Source: an uncultured Bacteroidales bacterium (GTDB lineage: Bacteria; Bacteroidota; Bacteroidia; Bacteroidales; UBA932). Taken from it: a DNA stretch of 12,760 nt. A model generated the notes under the pieces. It had not been told where the DNA came from, made no database searches, and worked only from the letters and a program-made list of their open reading frames with translations. The stretch is taken from the NCBI GenBank assembly GCA_946408295.1, contig CAMJRT010000017.1:1-12760 (forward strand), read 5' to 3'. Both the position numbers and the translations under genes were made by a program. Below are positions 1-6,400 of this stretch, piece after piece. Numbering within the stretch: the first letter of the stretch is position 1; every line of letters starts with the position of its first letter.

Positions 1-390
1 GAAGACCGTGCTTTCCAAACGGTTGTTGTGATAGACGAGGTAGTGCAAGCGCTGTTGGCTGTAATACGCATCATAGTCATTTCCGGCCCGCATTTTCCGC
101 ACGTCGAACAGGCTGTCCGGGCACGATTGGGACAGATTCCAGGCTTCTTTTCCGGAAAGCCCCAGCCGCATCAGCAGACCCATGAAGTTTTCCCCATTGC
201 GCACACGACCGCTTTTCATTTCCAAGGTATCCGTTAGGAATCCCAGCGGATAGATGGTATCGTGCCGCTCCGTCGTTTCGGCCGCTTCGGATACCTTCCT
301 TCCCCGGCATTGGGACAAACTCACAAACAATGCCGCCGACAAGACTGTCAGCAGCGCCACGCCCAAAAAAATGTTCTTTGTCTTCATCAT
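1..390 (-). CDS. M23-family (LytM/OapA-like) peptidase, N-terminal part only
   Basis: The gene runs leftward and is cut by the window start, leaving 130 N-terminal residues. It opens with MM and a hydrophobic stretch at about residues 7-25, a membrane anchor or signal peptide. A cysteine at 28 follows, but the LSQC context is a poor lipobox. Residues 50-110 (GFLTDTLEMKSGRVRNGENF, then LMRLGLSGKEAWNL and FDVRKMRAGNDYDAYY) resemble the N-terminal OapA-like region of Bacteroidota M23 peptidoglycan endopeptidases. The catalytic HxxxD/HxH domain would lie outside the window, so the enzyme class is inferred. A TAG codon directly precedes the first ATG in frame, so translation starts at 390 or at the second ATG at 387. 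The promoter-like CTTACTTTG ends only a few bases upstream, so the mRNA may be almost leaderless. The gene is divergent from the AlkD-like gene. Confidence 0.68.
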   Translation of the reverse strand, partial: MMKTKNIFLGVALLTVLSAALFVSLSQCRGRKVSEAAETTERHDTIYPLGFLTDTLEMKSGRVRNGENFMGLLMRLGLSGKEAWNLSQSCPDSLFDVRKMRAGNDYDAYYSQQRLHYLVYHNNRLESTVF

Positions 391-423
391 CTACAAAGTA
401 AGTGATTTTTTGCGAGAAAACCT

Positions 424-431
424 TATCTTTG
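424..431 (+). promoter_or_regulatory. -7 promoter element for the AlkD-like gene
   Basis: TATCTTTG matches the Bacteroidota TAnnTTTG -7 consensus exactly. No convincing TTTG -33 element is at the expected distance. Transcription would begin around 436-438. This favours the ATG at 459, which has AAGGCG a few bases upstream, over the ATG at 441. Confidence 0.6.
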
Positions 432-458
432 TAAAGTTGGATGCAAGATAAGGCGCCT

Positions 459-1238
459 ATGAATCGTTTGATTGCGGATATGCTCGCTCAGGCCGACCCG
501 TCGCAGGTGGCGGGCTTGTCTCGCTTCTTCAAAACGGGGCCGGGGCAGTACGGGGAAGGGGACAAGTTCCTCGGAATCAAAGTCCCCGTTACACGCGAGG
601 TGGTAAAAAACGCTTGGCGTGAGTTGGATTTCACGGATTTGGACGAATGTCTTCGCAGTGAATTTCACGAAATCCGCCTGGCCGGGTTGCTGGCCCTCAT
701 TAAAATTTTCTCCCACGCCCGCAAAGATACATCCTCCACCTCCTCCGCCCGCAAGGGCGCTTCGTCCGGCCCGGTTTTGAGTTGTTTGGAGCCGGGTCTG
801 CCGCTTCAACAGCAATGTGTGGATTTCTATCTGGCGCATACGGCCGCTATCAATAATTGGGATTTGGTGGATTTGTCTTGCTATCCCTTGCTGGGCGAAT
901 GGCTGCTCGACAAAGACCGGGGCCTGCTTTACGAGTTGGCACGCAGCGGAAAAACCATCTGGGAACAACGCATAGGGATGGTCAGTACGATGACCTTCGT
1001 CCGTCACGGCCAACTCGCCGATACCTTCGCCATCGCCGACATCCTGCTCCACCATCCCCACGACCTCATCCGGAAGGCCGTCGGCTGGCTCCTGCGCGAA
1101 GCCGGCAAACGCGACGAGTCCGCCCTGCTCGCCTTCCTCGCACCCCGCGCCGCCACGATGCCCCGCACCGCCCTCCGCTACGCCATCGAAAAACTAGACG
1201 GCGCTCAAAGGCAGTATTTTCTGGGGAAAAAAGAATGA
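459..1238 (+). CDS. alkD: AlkD-family DNA alkylation repair glycosylase
   Basis: This 259-residue protein is a HEAT-repeat-like DNA glycosylase of the AlkD family, which excises alkylated bases such as N3- and N7-alkylpurines. The family signature is strong: YGEGDKFLGIKVP at 31-43, INNWDLVD at 131-138, IWEQRIGMVS at 167-176, HDLIRKAVGWLLREAGK at 201-217 and MPRTALRYAIEK at 234-245. By family knowledge, Trp134, Asp138 and Trp210 correspond to the DNA-binding and catalytic Trp109, Asp113 and Trp187 of Bacillus cereus AlkD, so the site looks intact. Between the helices ending near 85 and starting near 116 there is a Ser/Thr/Lys-rich linker of about 30 residues (KDTSSTSSARKGASSG), longer than I expect in the family. 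The ATG at 459 is preferred because AAGGCG precedes it. A start at 441 would add six residues. The gene stands alone. Confidence 0.93.
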   Translation: MNRLIADMLAQADPSQVAGLSRFFKTGPGQYGEGDKFLGIKVPVTREVVKNAWRELDFTDLDECLRSEFHEIRLAGLLALIKIFSHARKDTSSTSSARKGASSGPVLSCLEPGLPLQQQCVDFYLAHTAAINNWDLVDLSCYPLLGEWLLDKDRGLLYELARSGKTIWEQRIGMVSTMTFVRHGQLADTFAIADILLHHPHDLIRKAVGWLLREAGKRDESALLAFLAPRAATMPRTALRYAIEKLDGAQRQYFLGKKE

Positions 1239-1256
1239 TTTTCCCGAACGACGAAA

Positions 1257-1284
1257 GCGCCGCTGACAGGATAGTCAGCAGCGC
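1257..1284 (-). terminator. Hairpin terminator between convergent genes
   Basis: Arms GCGC-c-GCTGAC and GTCAGC-a-GCGC pair around the loop AGGATA, giving an 11-step stem with one mismatch. It lies 19 bases after the AlkD-like stop and 15 bases beyond the stop of the leftward gene. On the minus strand it is followed by CTTTCG, a weak U-tract. On the plus strand no U-run follows, so it serves the leftward gene better. Confidence 0.55.
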
Positions 1285-1299
1285 AATGTCGAAATATGT

Positions 1300-1821
1300 C
1301 TAGAAGTTTTTCCCGAAGTTCCATACCCGGTCGTATTCTACCAGTTCTTTCCAGGCTTGGTTGCTCTCCGAGGTGAAATCTTCGTACTTCTCCTCAAGCC
1401 AGCTTCCCCGAAACTTCAGACGGAGATAGGGGTATTGGCGGACGAGTTGTCGGCAGCGCTTGTACATCGCGTAGAAGCGGTAGAGTAACGCGCTCATCGG
1501 ACGCTGGCTGGTTTCAGTGTCGCACCAGAGGCCGTCGGAGCAGCAGAGGCACTCCAGAGCGGCGCGTTCGAAACATTGGTAAGCATCCCAAATGCGTCCG
1601 GCTCCCAGCAGAAAGTCCCCGTAGACCTCCCATTTGCCGCTTGTTTCCAGCAGCCGGTCGATTTCGGATTTCCAGTACGGCTCTTTGCCCGTCCGGTAGG
1701 AGCAATGCTTGATTTCCTCCAGGTATTGCCCGCACATTTCATCGAGCAGGTAGGGAACCATAAAGACCCGTCCTTTGTCGGTCCAGGCCACGAGAGAAGT
1801 AGATTTGGATTTGTTTTCCAT
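1300..1821 (-). CDS. Conserved-looking hypothetical protein, TPR-like segment
   Basis: I do not recognise this 173-residue protein. It is probably soluble and largely helical, with no signal peptide or membrane segment. Residues 63-90 (KWEVYGDFLLGAGRIWDAYQ, then CFERAAL) look like a tetratricopeptide-type helix pair. It is rich in cysteine (30, 40, 83, 91, 93, 94, 100, 123) and in Trp and Tyr, and has a basic aromatic segment LLYRFYAMYKRCRQLVRQYP at 112-131. The cysteines do not form a clear metal-binding pattern. The start is uncertain. The first ATG is at 1821, directly after the 3' arm of a long inverted repeat. The frame stays open back to a TGA at 1930-1932, with a GTG at 1890 that would add 23 residues (NCTLSASESGDPVKFIDKLL and on). 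I chose the ATG because the upstream segment looks like structured RNA and has no ribosome-binding site. Confidence 0.6.
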   Translation of the reverse strand: MENKSKSTSLVAWTDKGRVFMVPYLLDEMCGQYLEEIKHCSYRTGKEPYWKSEIDRLLETSGKWEVYGDFLLGAGRIWDAYQCFERAALECLCCSDGLWCDTETSQRPMSALLYRFYAMYKRCRQLVRQYPYLRLKFRGSWLEEKYEDFTSESNQAWKELVEYDRVWNFGKNF

Positions 1822-1930
1822 ATCACACAACAGTTTATCAATGAACTTTACCGGGTCCCCGGACTCACTTGCCGACAGGGTACAATTCACCCTGTAGGGT
1901 GGTGGGCCTTCGCCCGGACTGTTGTGTGAT
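1822..1930 (-). other. Candidate structured mRNA leader closed by a 13-bp inverted repeat
   Basis: On the plus strand ATCACACAACAGT (1822-1834) is the exact reverse complement of ACTGTTGTGTGAT (1918-1930), enclosing 83 bases. Inside, on the minus strand, further helices are visible: GGGC/GCCC (1915-1904), CACCC/GGGTG around TACA (1901-1888) competing with CAGGGT/ACCCTG (1894-1876), and CCGG/CCGG near 1850. A promoter with both consensus elements lies just upstream (1972-2002). The element would therefore be the 5' leader of the leftward gene, whose ATG immediately follows the 3' arm. It could be a cis-regulatory RNA, a small MITE-like insertion, or partly coding if translation starts at GTG 1890. 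I match it to no known riboswitch. Confidence 0.4.
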
Positions 1931-1971
1931 CAGTGATAGAAAATCAACTCATAGTTGCGAGAAATCTGGGA

Positions 1972-2002
1972 CAAAGATAAGGACTCTTTTGAAATCTGCA
2001 AA
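1972..2002 (-). promoter_or_regulatory. Promoter of the leftward hypothetical gene
   Basis: Read on the minus strand, TTTG (2002-1999) is followed after 19 bases by TATCTTTG (1979-1972). Both elements match the Bacteroidota -33/-7 consensus with ideal spacing. Transcription would begin near 1966, leaving a leader of about 145 bases before the ATG at 1821. The promoter interleaves with the oppositely directed promoter of the DUF1016 gene. Confidence 0.65.
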
Positions 2003-2017
2003 AATAATGTAAATTTG
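1988..2017 (+). promoter_or_regulatory. Promoter of the DUF1016 nuclease gene
   Basis: TTTG (1988-1991) and TAAATTTG (2010-2017), 18 bases apart, match the Bacteroidota promoter pattern. The predicted transcript begins near 2024. It therefore excludes the upstream TTG at 1955 as a start and points to the ATG codons at 2045, 2066 or 2078. Confidence 0.6.
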
Positions 2018-2065
2018 TTGTTTGCAATTTGTCAGACATCTGACATGTTATATTATTTGAATATT

Positions 2066-3133
2066 ATGAAAGAGGTAATGACCTATTCCGCCAGCGAGAA
2101 TCAGTTGTACGAAGATGTTCGTGTCATCATCGAGGATGCGCGTGCCAATGCTGTCCGCAGCGTTGACTTCAACCGTGTACTGATGTATTGGAAGACTGGT
2201 CGCCGTGTCTTTGAAGAGGAACAGAAAGGGGCGGACCGTGCCGACTACGGATCGTATCTTATCGAACATCTGGCTCAGCGCCTAGAGCCTAATTACGGTA
2301 GCGGATTCTCCAAGCGGCAGTTGGAGCGAGCAAGGCAATTTTACCGGACATACCAGAATGCGTCCGCACTGCGGTCGCAATTCAATTGGACGCAGTACAA
2401 GATTCTCATCAGCATATCAGACCCCGAAAAAAGAGAGTATTACGAGCTTGAAACTGTCAATAATTGCTGGACTGCACGGGAGCTGGAACGGCAAAAAAAC
2501 TCGCTCTTGTATGAGCGGCTTTTGAAGAGTAACGACAAAAACGCGGTTCTTGCTCTTGCGCGCAAGGAAAGAATTCCAGAATCTCCTACTGAGGTTGTAA
2601 AAGACCCTATGTACCTTGAGTTTCTTGGACTGCAGCAGAAAGCACACTATTATGAGAGTGAGTTGGAAGACACCCTCATCACTCATCTGCAGGAATTTCT
2701 GATGGAGCTCGGCAACGGATTTCTTTTCAGTGACAGGCAGAAACGCATTCTCATCGAAGATGACGAATACAAAGTAGACCTTGTCTTCTATAATCGTTTG
2801 CTCAGATGCTTCGTTCTCATAGACTTGAAGACCCACAAAGCCACTCATCAAGATATAGGCCAGCTCCAAATGTATGTCAACTACTATGACCGGATGGTAA
2901 AACTGCCCGATGAAAACCCCACTGTCGGCATTCTCCTTTGTACAGAGAAGAATGATACTGCTGTTCGGATGACACTTCCTGAGGGCAACACCTCCATTAT
3001 CGCTAGCAAATATGAGTTATATTTGCCGTCTACTGAGCAGTTGGTAGAGGAAGTGGAGGAGGGTAAGCGTGAATTCGATCGTCAAAAGCAGCACGAAACT
3101 TATGAGGATGGCGATTCCAAATCAGAAAAATGA
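2066..3133 (+). CDS. DUF1016/YhcG-family PD-(D/E)XK nuclease domain protein
   Basis: This 355-residue protein has the two-part layout of the DUF1016 (YhcG) family. The N-terminal domain at about 8-145 contains YWKTGRRVFEEEQKGADRAD and FSKRQLERARQFYRTY. The C-terminal restriction-endonuclease-like domain spans about 180-345. Its PD-(D/E)XK residues are visible: Asp238 in KVDLVFYNRLLRCF, Asp253 and Lys255 in LIDLK, and DIGQLQMYVNYYD at 263-275. The catalytic core therefore looks intact. The family is proposed to include metal-dependent nucleases and is often found near restriction-modification or other mobile genes; its exact role is unclear. Here it has its own promoter and no methylase partner. 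Its start is the ATG at 2066, chosen because the N-terminal helix YSASENQLYEDVRVIIEDAR aligns with the usual family start. Codon use is more AT-rich than in the aldehyde dehydrogenase and rmuC genes that follow, suggesting separate acquisition. Confidence 0.88.
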   Translation: MKEVMTYSASENQLYEDVRVIIEDARANAVRSVDFNRVLMYWKTGRRVFEEEQKGADRADYGSYLIEHLAQRLEPNYGSGFSKRQLERARQFYRTYQNASALRSQFNWTQYKILISISDPEKREYYELETVNNCWTARELERQKNSLLYERLLKSNDKNAVLALARKERIPESPTEVVKDPMYLEFLGLQQKAHYYESELEDTLITHLQEFLMELGNGFLFSDRQKRILIEDDEYKVDLVFYNRLLRCFVLIDLKTHKATHQDIGQLQMYVNYYDRMVKLPDENPTVGILLCTEKNDTAVRMTLPEGNTSIIASKYELYLPSTEQLVEEVEEGKREFDRQKQHETYEDGDSKSEK

Positions 3134-3169
3134 ATATTAGTTTTATGATTGAGTAAGGAAAAGAAATTT

Positions 3170-4642
3170 ATGGATACCTATTATTTCAGAAAATCGATAC
3201 ACAAACTGCCGGAACCGGACAGCCCTGCATACACGGAGGATGAAATCCGTGAGATAGTTGCGGCGCAGCGGAAATTCTTCCGCACGGGCACGACGCTTCC
3301 CGTGGATTGGCGCCTCAAGCAACTGAAAAAGTTGAAAGCCGCCGTGCTCGCCCACGCGACGGAGTTTGAGGCGGCGCTGGCCGAAGATTTGGGCCGCAGC
3401 CGGGTGGAGGCGTATCTGTGCGACATCGCTCCCATCGTCACCGAAATCAATGAGATGCTCGGCGGGCTGCGGAAATGGGCGCGTCCGGAATGCCATTTCA
3501 GCGGCTTTATGTGCTTTCCCAGCCTGATTACCAAGGTGTACAAAATGCCCTATGGGGTCTCCTTGGTCATCAGCCCGTTCAATTTCCCGATTCTGCTGAC
3601 CATCGGCGTGGTGGCGACGGCGATGGCGGGCGGGAATACGGTGGTCATCAAGGCGTCGGGCAAGTCGGCGGCCTGTACCGCCGTGATGAAGCGTTTCTTT
3701 GCGGAAGTGTTCCCGCCGGAGTATGTCACCCTGATCGACGGGGGTCACGACATTGCCGATTTGTGCCTGGCCCAGCGCTTTGACAAGATTTTCTACACCG
3801 GATCGCCGGCCGTGGGCAGGCACGTGATGGCCGAAGCCGCCAAAAATCTCACGCCCGTGGCGTTGGAACTGGGCGGTGAGACGGGCAATTGGTGCGTGGT
3901 GCGCAAGGATGCCGACCTGAAGGATGCGGCCCGCAAAATCGCCTTTTTCAAACTCTGCAACGCCGGTCAGATCTGCATCAACATCAACCAGGTGGCGGTT
4001 GCGGAAGAAGTTGCGGAAGATTTCATCCGGGAATTGAAAGCGGCGTTCGTCAAACAGATTGGGGAGCGGGCGGAGGACAATCCCGATTATCCCAAACTCA
4101 TCACGGACAAAGCCTACGAGAAATGCGCCCGGCTGGCGGACGAGTACCGCGAACGCATCGTTTTTGGCGGAACGGGCGACCCCGAAACCCGTCGCTATTC
4201 CCCCACGATGCTTTATCCTGTGAACATTGACGAGCCCATCGTGCAGCACGAACTTTTCTGTCCCTTGCTGCCCATCGTCCCCTTCAAGGATGTTCAGGTG
4301 GATGCGTTGATGGAAACGATTGCCGACCGGGAACATCCCTTGGCGATGTATCTTTTCACCCGAAACATCCGTTGGGCCAACCGGGTGATGCAGACGCAGC
4401 AGTACGGAGGCGGCTGCATCAATGAAGTTTGCATCCATCTGATGGTGAAGGGGGTGCCTTTCAACGGGACGGGCCACTCCGGAATGGGGGCTTACCACGG
4501 AGAGTGGGGCTTCCGCGAATTTACCCATCCCCAGACCGTCCTGCGGGGCAGCACCTTCTTCAATCTTTCGCTGCGCGAACATCCTTACAGCGGCAAAGCC
4601 GGCGAGATGAAAATGAAAATTTTGAAACTTTTGGAACGATAA
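3170..4642 (+). CDS. Class 3-like aldehyde dehydrogenase family protein
   Basis: This 490-residue protein is an NAD(P)-dependent aldehyde dehydrogenase by family, closest in motif pattern to class 3 enzymes that oxidise aldehydes to acids. It shows SPFNFP at 135-140, the Rossmann motif FYTGSPAVGRHVM, the general base Glu233 in LELGG, nucleophile Cys269 in NAGQIC, and the C-terminal GHSGMGAYHGEWGFREFTHP. Several positions differ from the common family form: ELGG is followed by ETGNWC instead of KSPC, with two extra residues before the cysteine motif. The cysteine is followed by ININ rather than IAPD or VAPD. The usual EIFGP reads ELFCP, and PFGG reads PFNG. Catalytic residues are kept, so it may be active on an unusual substrate, which the sequence does not identify. 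The ATG at 3170 follows AAGGAAAAG; an in-frame TTG at 3149 is rejected. The gap to rmuC is five bases, so the two form an operon. Confidence 0.92.
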   Translation: MDTYYFRKSIHKLPEPDSPAYTEDEIREIVAAQRKFFRTGTTLPVDWRLKQLKKLKAAVLAHATEFEAALAEDLGRSRVEAYLCDIAPIVTEINEMLGGLRKWARPECHFSGFMCFPSLITKVYKMPYGVSLVISPFNFPILLTIGVVATAMAGGNTVVIKASGKSAACTAVMKRFFAEVFPPEYVTLIDGGHDIADLCLAQRFDKIFYTGSPAVGRHVMAEAAKNLTPVALELGGETGNWCVVRKDADLKDAARKIAFFKLCNAGQICININQVAVAEEVAEDFIRELKAAFVKQIGERAEDNPDYPKLITDKAYEKCARLADEYRERIVFGGTGDPETRRYSPTMLYPVNIDEPIVQHELFCPLLPIVPFKDVQVDALMETIADREHPLAMYLFTRNIRWANRVMQTQQYGGGCINEVCIHLMVKGVPFNGTGHSGMGAYHGEWGFREFTHPQTVLRGSTFFNLSLREHPYSGKAGEMKMKILKLLER

Positions 4643-4647
4643 TTTTG

Positions 4648-6138
4648 ATGGAACTGTTGTTTTCTTTTATAGCCGGCGTAGCGCTGTCCGCCCTCATCGC
4701 TTTTTGGGTCGCCAGAAGCGTTGTCAAATCCCGTATTGCCGAAACGGAACGGTCGGTCCGTTTGCAGGCGGAATCATCCCTGAAGGTGGAACTGGCCCGT
4801 TTGGAATCGGATTTGGAACACACCCGGCGTCAGTTGCAGAGCACCCGGGACGAAGACGCAATAGCGTTGCAGTCCGCCAAGGATGAAGCGGCGAAATCCC
4901 TGGAAGATACGAAGGCCGAAATGGGCAAACGGTACGCGGAAGACCTTGCCGCCCGCGATAACGCGCACAAAGAGGCGATGGCTACCTTGCAGGCCCGTTT
5001 CGACGAGACAATGGCCAAGATTTCCGCCCAGGTGAAAACCGATACTTCCGAGATGTTGAAGGCCCGCCAGAAGGAGTTTGCCGAGACCAGCCATCAGAGC
5101 CTCGGACAGATTGTGACGCCGTTGAAGGAAAACATCGCCGAACTGAAAAAGGTGATGGAGGAAGAAAGCAAGGAGCAGGCCGAGCGCAACGGCGAGATGC
5201 GCGAACGGATTAAAAACTTGATGGAGCACAGCGACGCCGCCCGCAAGAGCGCGGATGAACTGGCCGCCGCTTTCAAGCACGGCAGCAAACTGCAGGGCGA
5301 CTGGGGAGAGACCATTTTGGAAGAACTTCTCTCTTCCCAGGGCCTGACCAGGGGCGTACATTTCGACACCCAGCCCGTCATCCGCGGAACCGACGGCAAG
5401 CCCGTCAAGAATGAGGACGGCGCGATGATGCGGCCGGATGTCATCCTGCATCTGGACGAACGGCGCGAGGTCATCATCGACTCCAAGGTGTCGCTGACCG
5501 CGTATGTGGATTATGTCAATGCTGAGAAGGAAGCGGACCGGCAGGCCTTCCTCAAAGCCCATCTTGAAAGCATCCGGAAGCACGTAAAGGAACTGGCGGC
5601 CAAGGATTATGCTTCGTATATCCAGTCTCCGAAGGTCGCGGCGGGCTATGTGATTATGTTCGTCCCGAATATGGGCGCCTTGTGGGCGGCCCTCCGGGCC
5701 GAGCCGGACCTCTGGCGCAAGGCGGCGGATGCCAATGTCTATATGGCGGATGAACAGACCCTGTACGGGGCCCTCAAGATTGTGCGTATGACCTGGACGC
5801 AGGTGGCGCAGGCCCAGAACCACGAAAAGGTGTACGAACTGGCCAACGAGATGATTGACCGCGTTTTCTTGCAGAAGTATGAAGGGCTGGGAAAGGCTTT
5901 GAGAAAGGCCTCAGACGAATACGAAGACGGCCTGAAAAAACTCGAACCCCAGGGCCAGAGCATCCTCAATACATCCAAAAAACTGATTCGGTTGGGTGCG
6001 AAGAACAGCGGAAAACATCCCATCAAGGCGCTCGTCGATATCGACGACATCCCCGCCCTGCCTGCTGCCGAAGAAGCCTCCGCCTCCCCGCAAGCCGCCT
6101 CGTCCGAAGAGCCTGCCCCCGAACCTGAAAACGAATAG
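4648..6138 (+). CDS. rmuC: RmuC family DNA recombination protein
   Basis: This 496-residue protein belongs to the RmuC family, putative membrane-tethered nucleases that in Escherichia coli limit recombination at inverted repeats. The N-terminus (residues 4-24) is a single membrane helix. Residues 30-210 form a long charged coiled coil. The RmuC domain follows with KLQGDWGE at 214-221, PDVILHL at 263-269, IIDSKVSL at 276-283, KHVKELAAKDY at 311-321 and YVIMFVPN at 334-341. The PD...DSK arrangement resembles a PD-(D/E)XK nuclease core. The tail at 470-496 is low-complexity, rich in Ala, Glu, Pro and Ser. The start is the ATG five bases after the aldehyde dehydrogenase stop, because it begins the membrane helix. 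The open frame extends upstream but overlaps that gene. A bidirectional terminator lies 18 bases after the stop. Confidence 0.95.
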   Translation: MELLFSFIAGVALSALIAFWVARSVVKSRIAETERSVRLQAESSLKVELARLESDLEHTRRQLQSTRDEDAIALQSAKDEAAKSLEDTKAEMGKRYAEDLAARDNAHKEAMATLQARFDETMAKISAQVKTDTSEMLKARQKEFAETSHQSLGQIVTPLKENIAELKKVMEEESKEQAERNGEMRERIKNLMEHSDAARKSADELAAAFKHGSKLQGDWGETILEELLSSQGLTRGVHFDTQPVIRGTDGKPVKNEDGAMMRPDVILHLDERREVIIDSKVSLTAYVDYVNAEKEADRQAFLKAHLESIRKHVKELAAKDYASYIQSPKVAAGYVIMFVPNMGALWAALRAEPDLWRKAADANVYMADEQTLYGALKIVRMTWTQVAQAQNHEKVYELANEMIDRVFLQKYEGLGKALRKASDEYEDGLKKLEPQGQSILNTSKKLIRLGAKNSGKHPIKALVDIDDIPALPAAEEASASPQAASSEEPAPEPENE

Positions 6139-6156
6139 GTTCGTCTCCCTAGCGAA

Positions 6157-6193
6157 AAAATCAACCTGAGGTTGTTAACCAAAGGTTGATTTT
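6157..6193. terminator. Bidirectional terminator between rmuC and the creD operon
   Basis: An 11-bp perfect inverted repeat, AAAATCAACCT (6157-6167) and AGGTTGATTTT (6183-6193), encloses a 15-base loop. The A-run on one side and T-run on the other give U-tracts in both directions; the minus strand ends in TTTTTT. The loop contains a nested GGTT-GTT-AACC hairpin. It ends rmuC on the plus strand and the small gene downstream of creD on the minus strand. Confidence 0.85.
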
Positions 6194-6211
6194 GTGGGGC
6201 CAGTGGGCAGT

Positions 6212-6358
6212 TCAGTCGATCATCGCGAGCACCAGGAGACCGATGAAACAGAGCCCGAAGATAATGGAAATCGCGATGTGCATCACTTCGGCGAGTGTGA
6301 ACTTGTGAAGAATTTCCTGCTGGATTTCCAGGTACTTTTTTGCTTGTTCCTTATTCAT
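6212..6358 (-). CDS. Small single-pass membrane protein (48 residues)
   Basis: A short open frame reads MNKEQAKKYLEIQQEILHKF, then TLAEVMHIAI, SIIFGLCFIG and LLVLAMID, stop. Residues 1-20 are an amphipathic, charged helix. Residues 25-46 are a strong membrane segment ending in Asp. It lies 42 bases after the creD stop on the same strand and just before the shared terminator, so it is very likely co-transcribed with creD. The coding character (charged helix followed by a clean hydrophobic helix, with the stop placed before a terminator) argues for a real gene. I do not recognise a family. The function is unknown; a small partner or modulator of the membrane protein CreD is a guess from position alone. 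Confidence 0.65.
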   Translation of the reverse strand: MNKEQAKKYLEIQQEILHKFTLAEVMHIAISIIFGLCFIGLLVLAMID

Positions 6359-6400
6359 ATTCAACAGGATTTCAGGCGTAATGGTAGCAGGCCTTGCTAG

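Noticed and set aside
423..1061. Minus-strand open frame opposite the AlkD-like gene
   Set aside because: The plus strand carries all the AlkD signature motifs; the antisense frame is low-complexity and explains nothing.
344..1284. Direct repeat GTCAGCAGCGC at about 344-354 and 1274-1284
   Set aside because: Eleven bases only; one copy is inside the M23 coding sequence and the other forms half of a terminator stem. Coincidence is the simplest explanation.
1834..1918. Invertible promoter between the 13-bp inverted repeats
   Set aside because: No TAnnTTTG element exists between the repeats on either strand and no site-specific recombinase is in the window. The promoters lie outside.
1822..1930. 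Retron msr-msd RNA (flanking 12-14 bp inverted repeats)
   Set aside because: No reverse transcriptase is encoded nearby; the following gene is a 173-residue helical protein without a YxDD motif.
1955..2065. N-terminal extension of the DUF1016 protein from a TTG at 1955
   Set aside because: The predicted promoter of this gene (1988-2017) lies inside the extension, and the added residues do not resemble the family.
3143..4582. Long minus-strand open frame (479 residues) opposite the aldehyde dehydrogenase
   Set aside because: It is the antisense shadow of a well-recognised gene, His- and Arg-rich without any family motif, a usual effect of GC-rich codon use.
4429..4647. N-terminal extension of RmuC overlapping the aldehyde dehydrogenase gene
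   Set aside because: The extension is an out-of-frame reading of conserved dehydrogenase codons; the ATG at 4648 begins the expected membrane helix.
4774..5823. Minus-strand open frame (349 residues) opposite rmuC
   Set aside because: It lies wholly antisense to the conserved RmuC domain and shows no recognisable motif or promoter.
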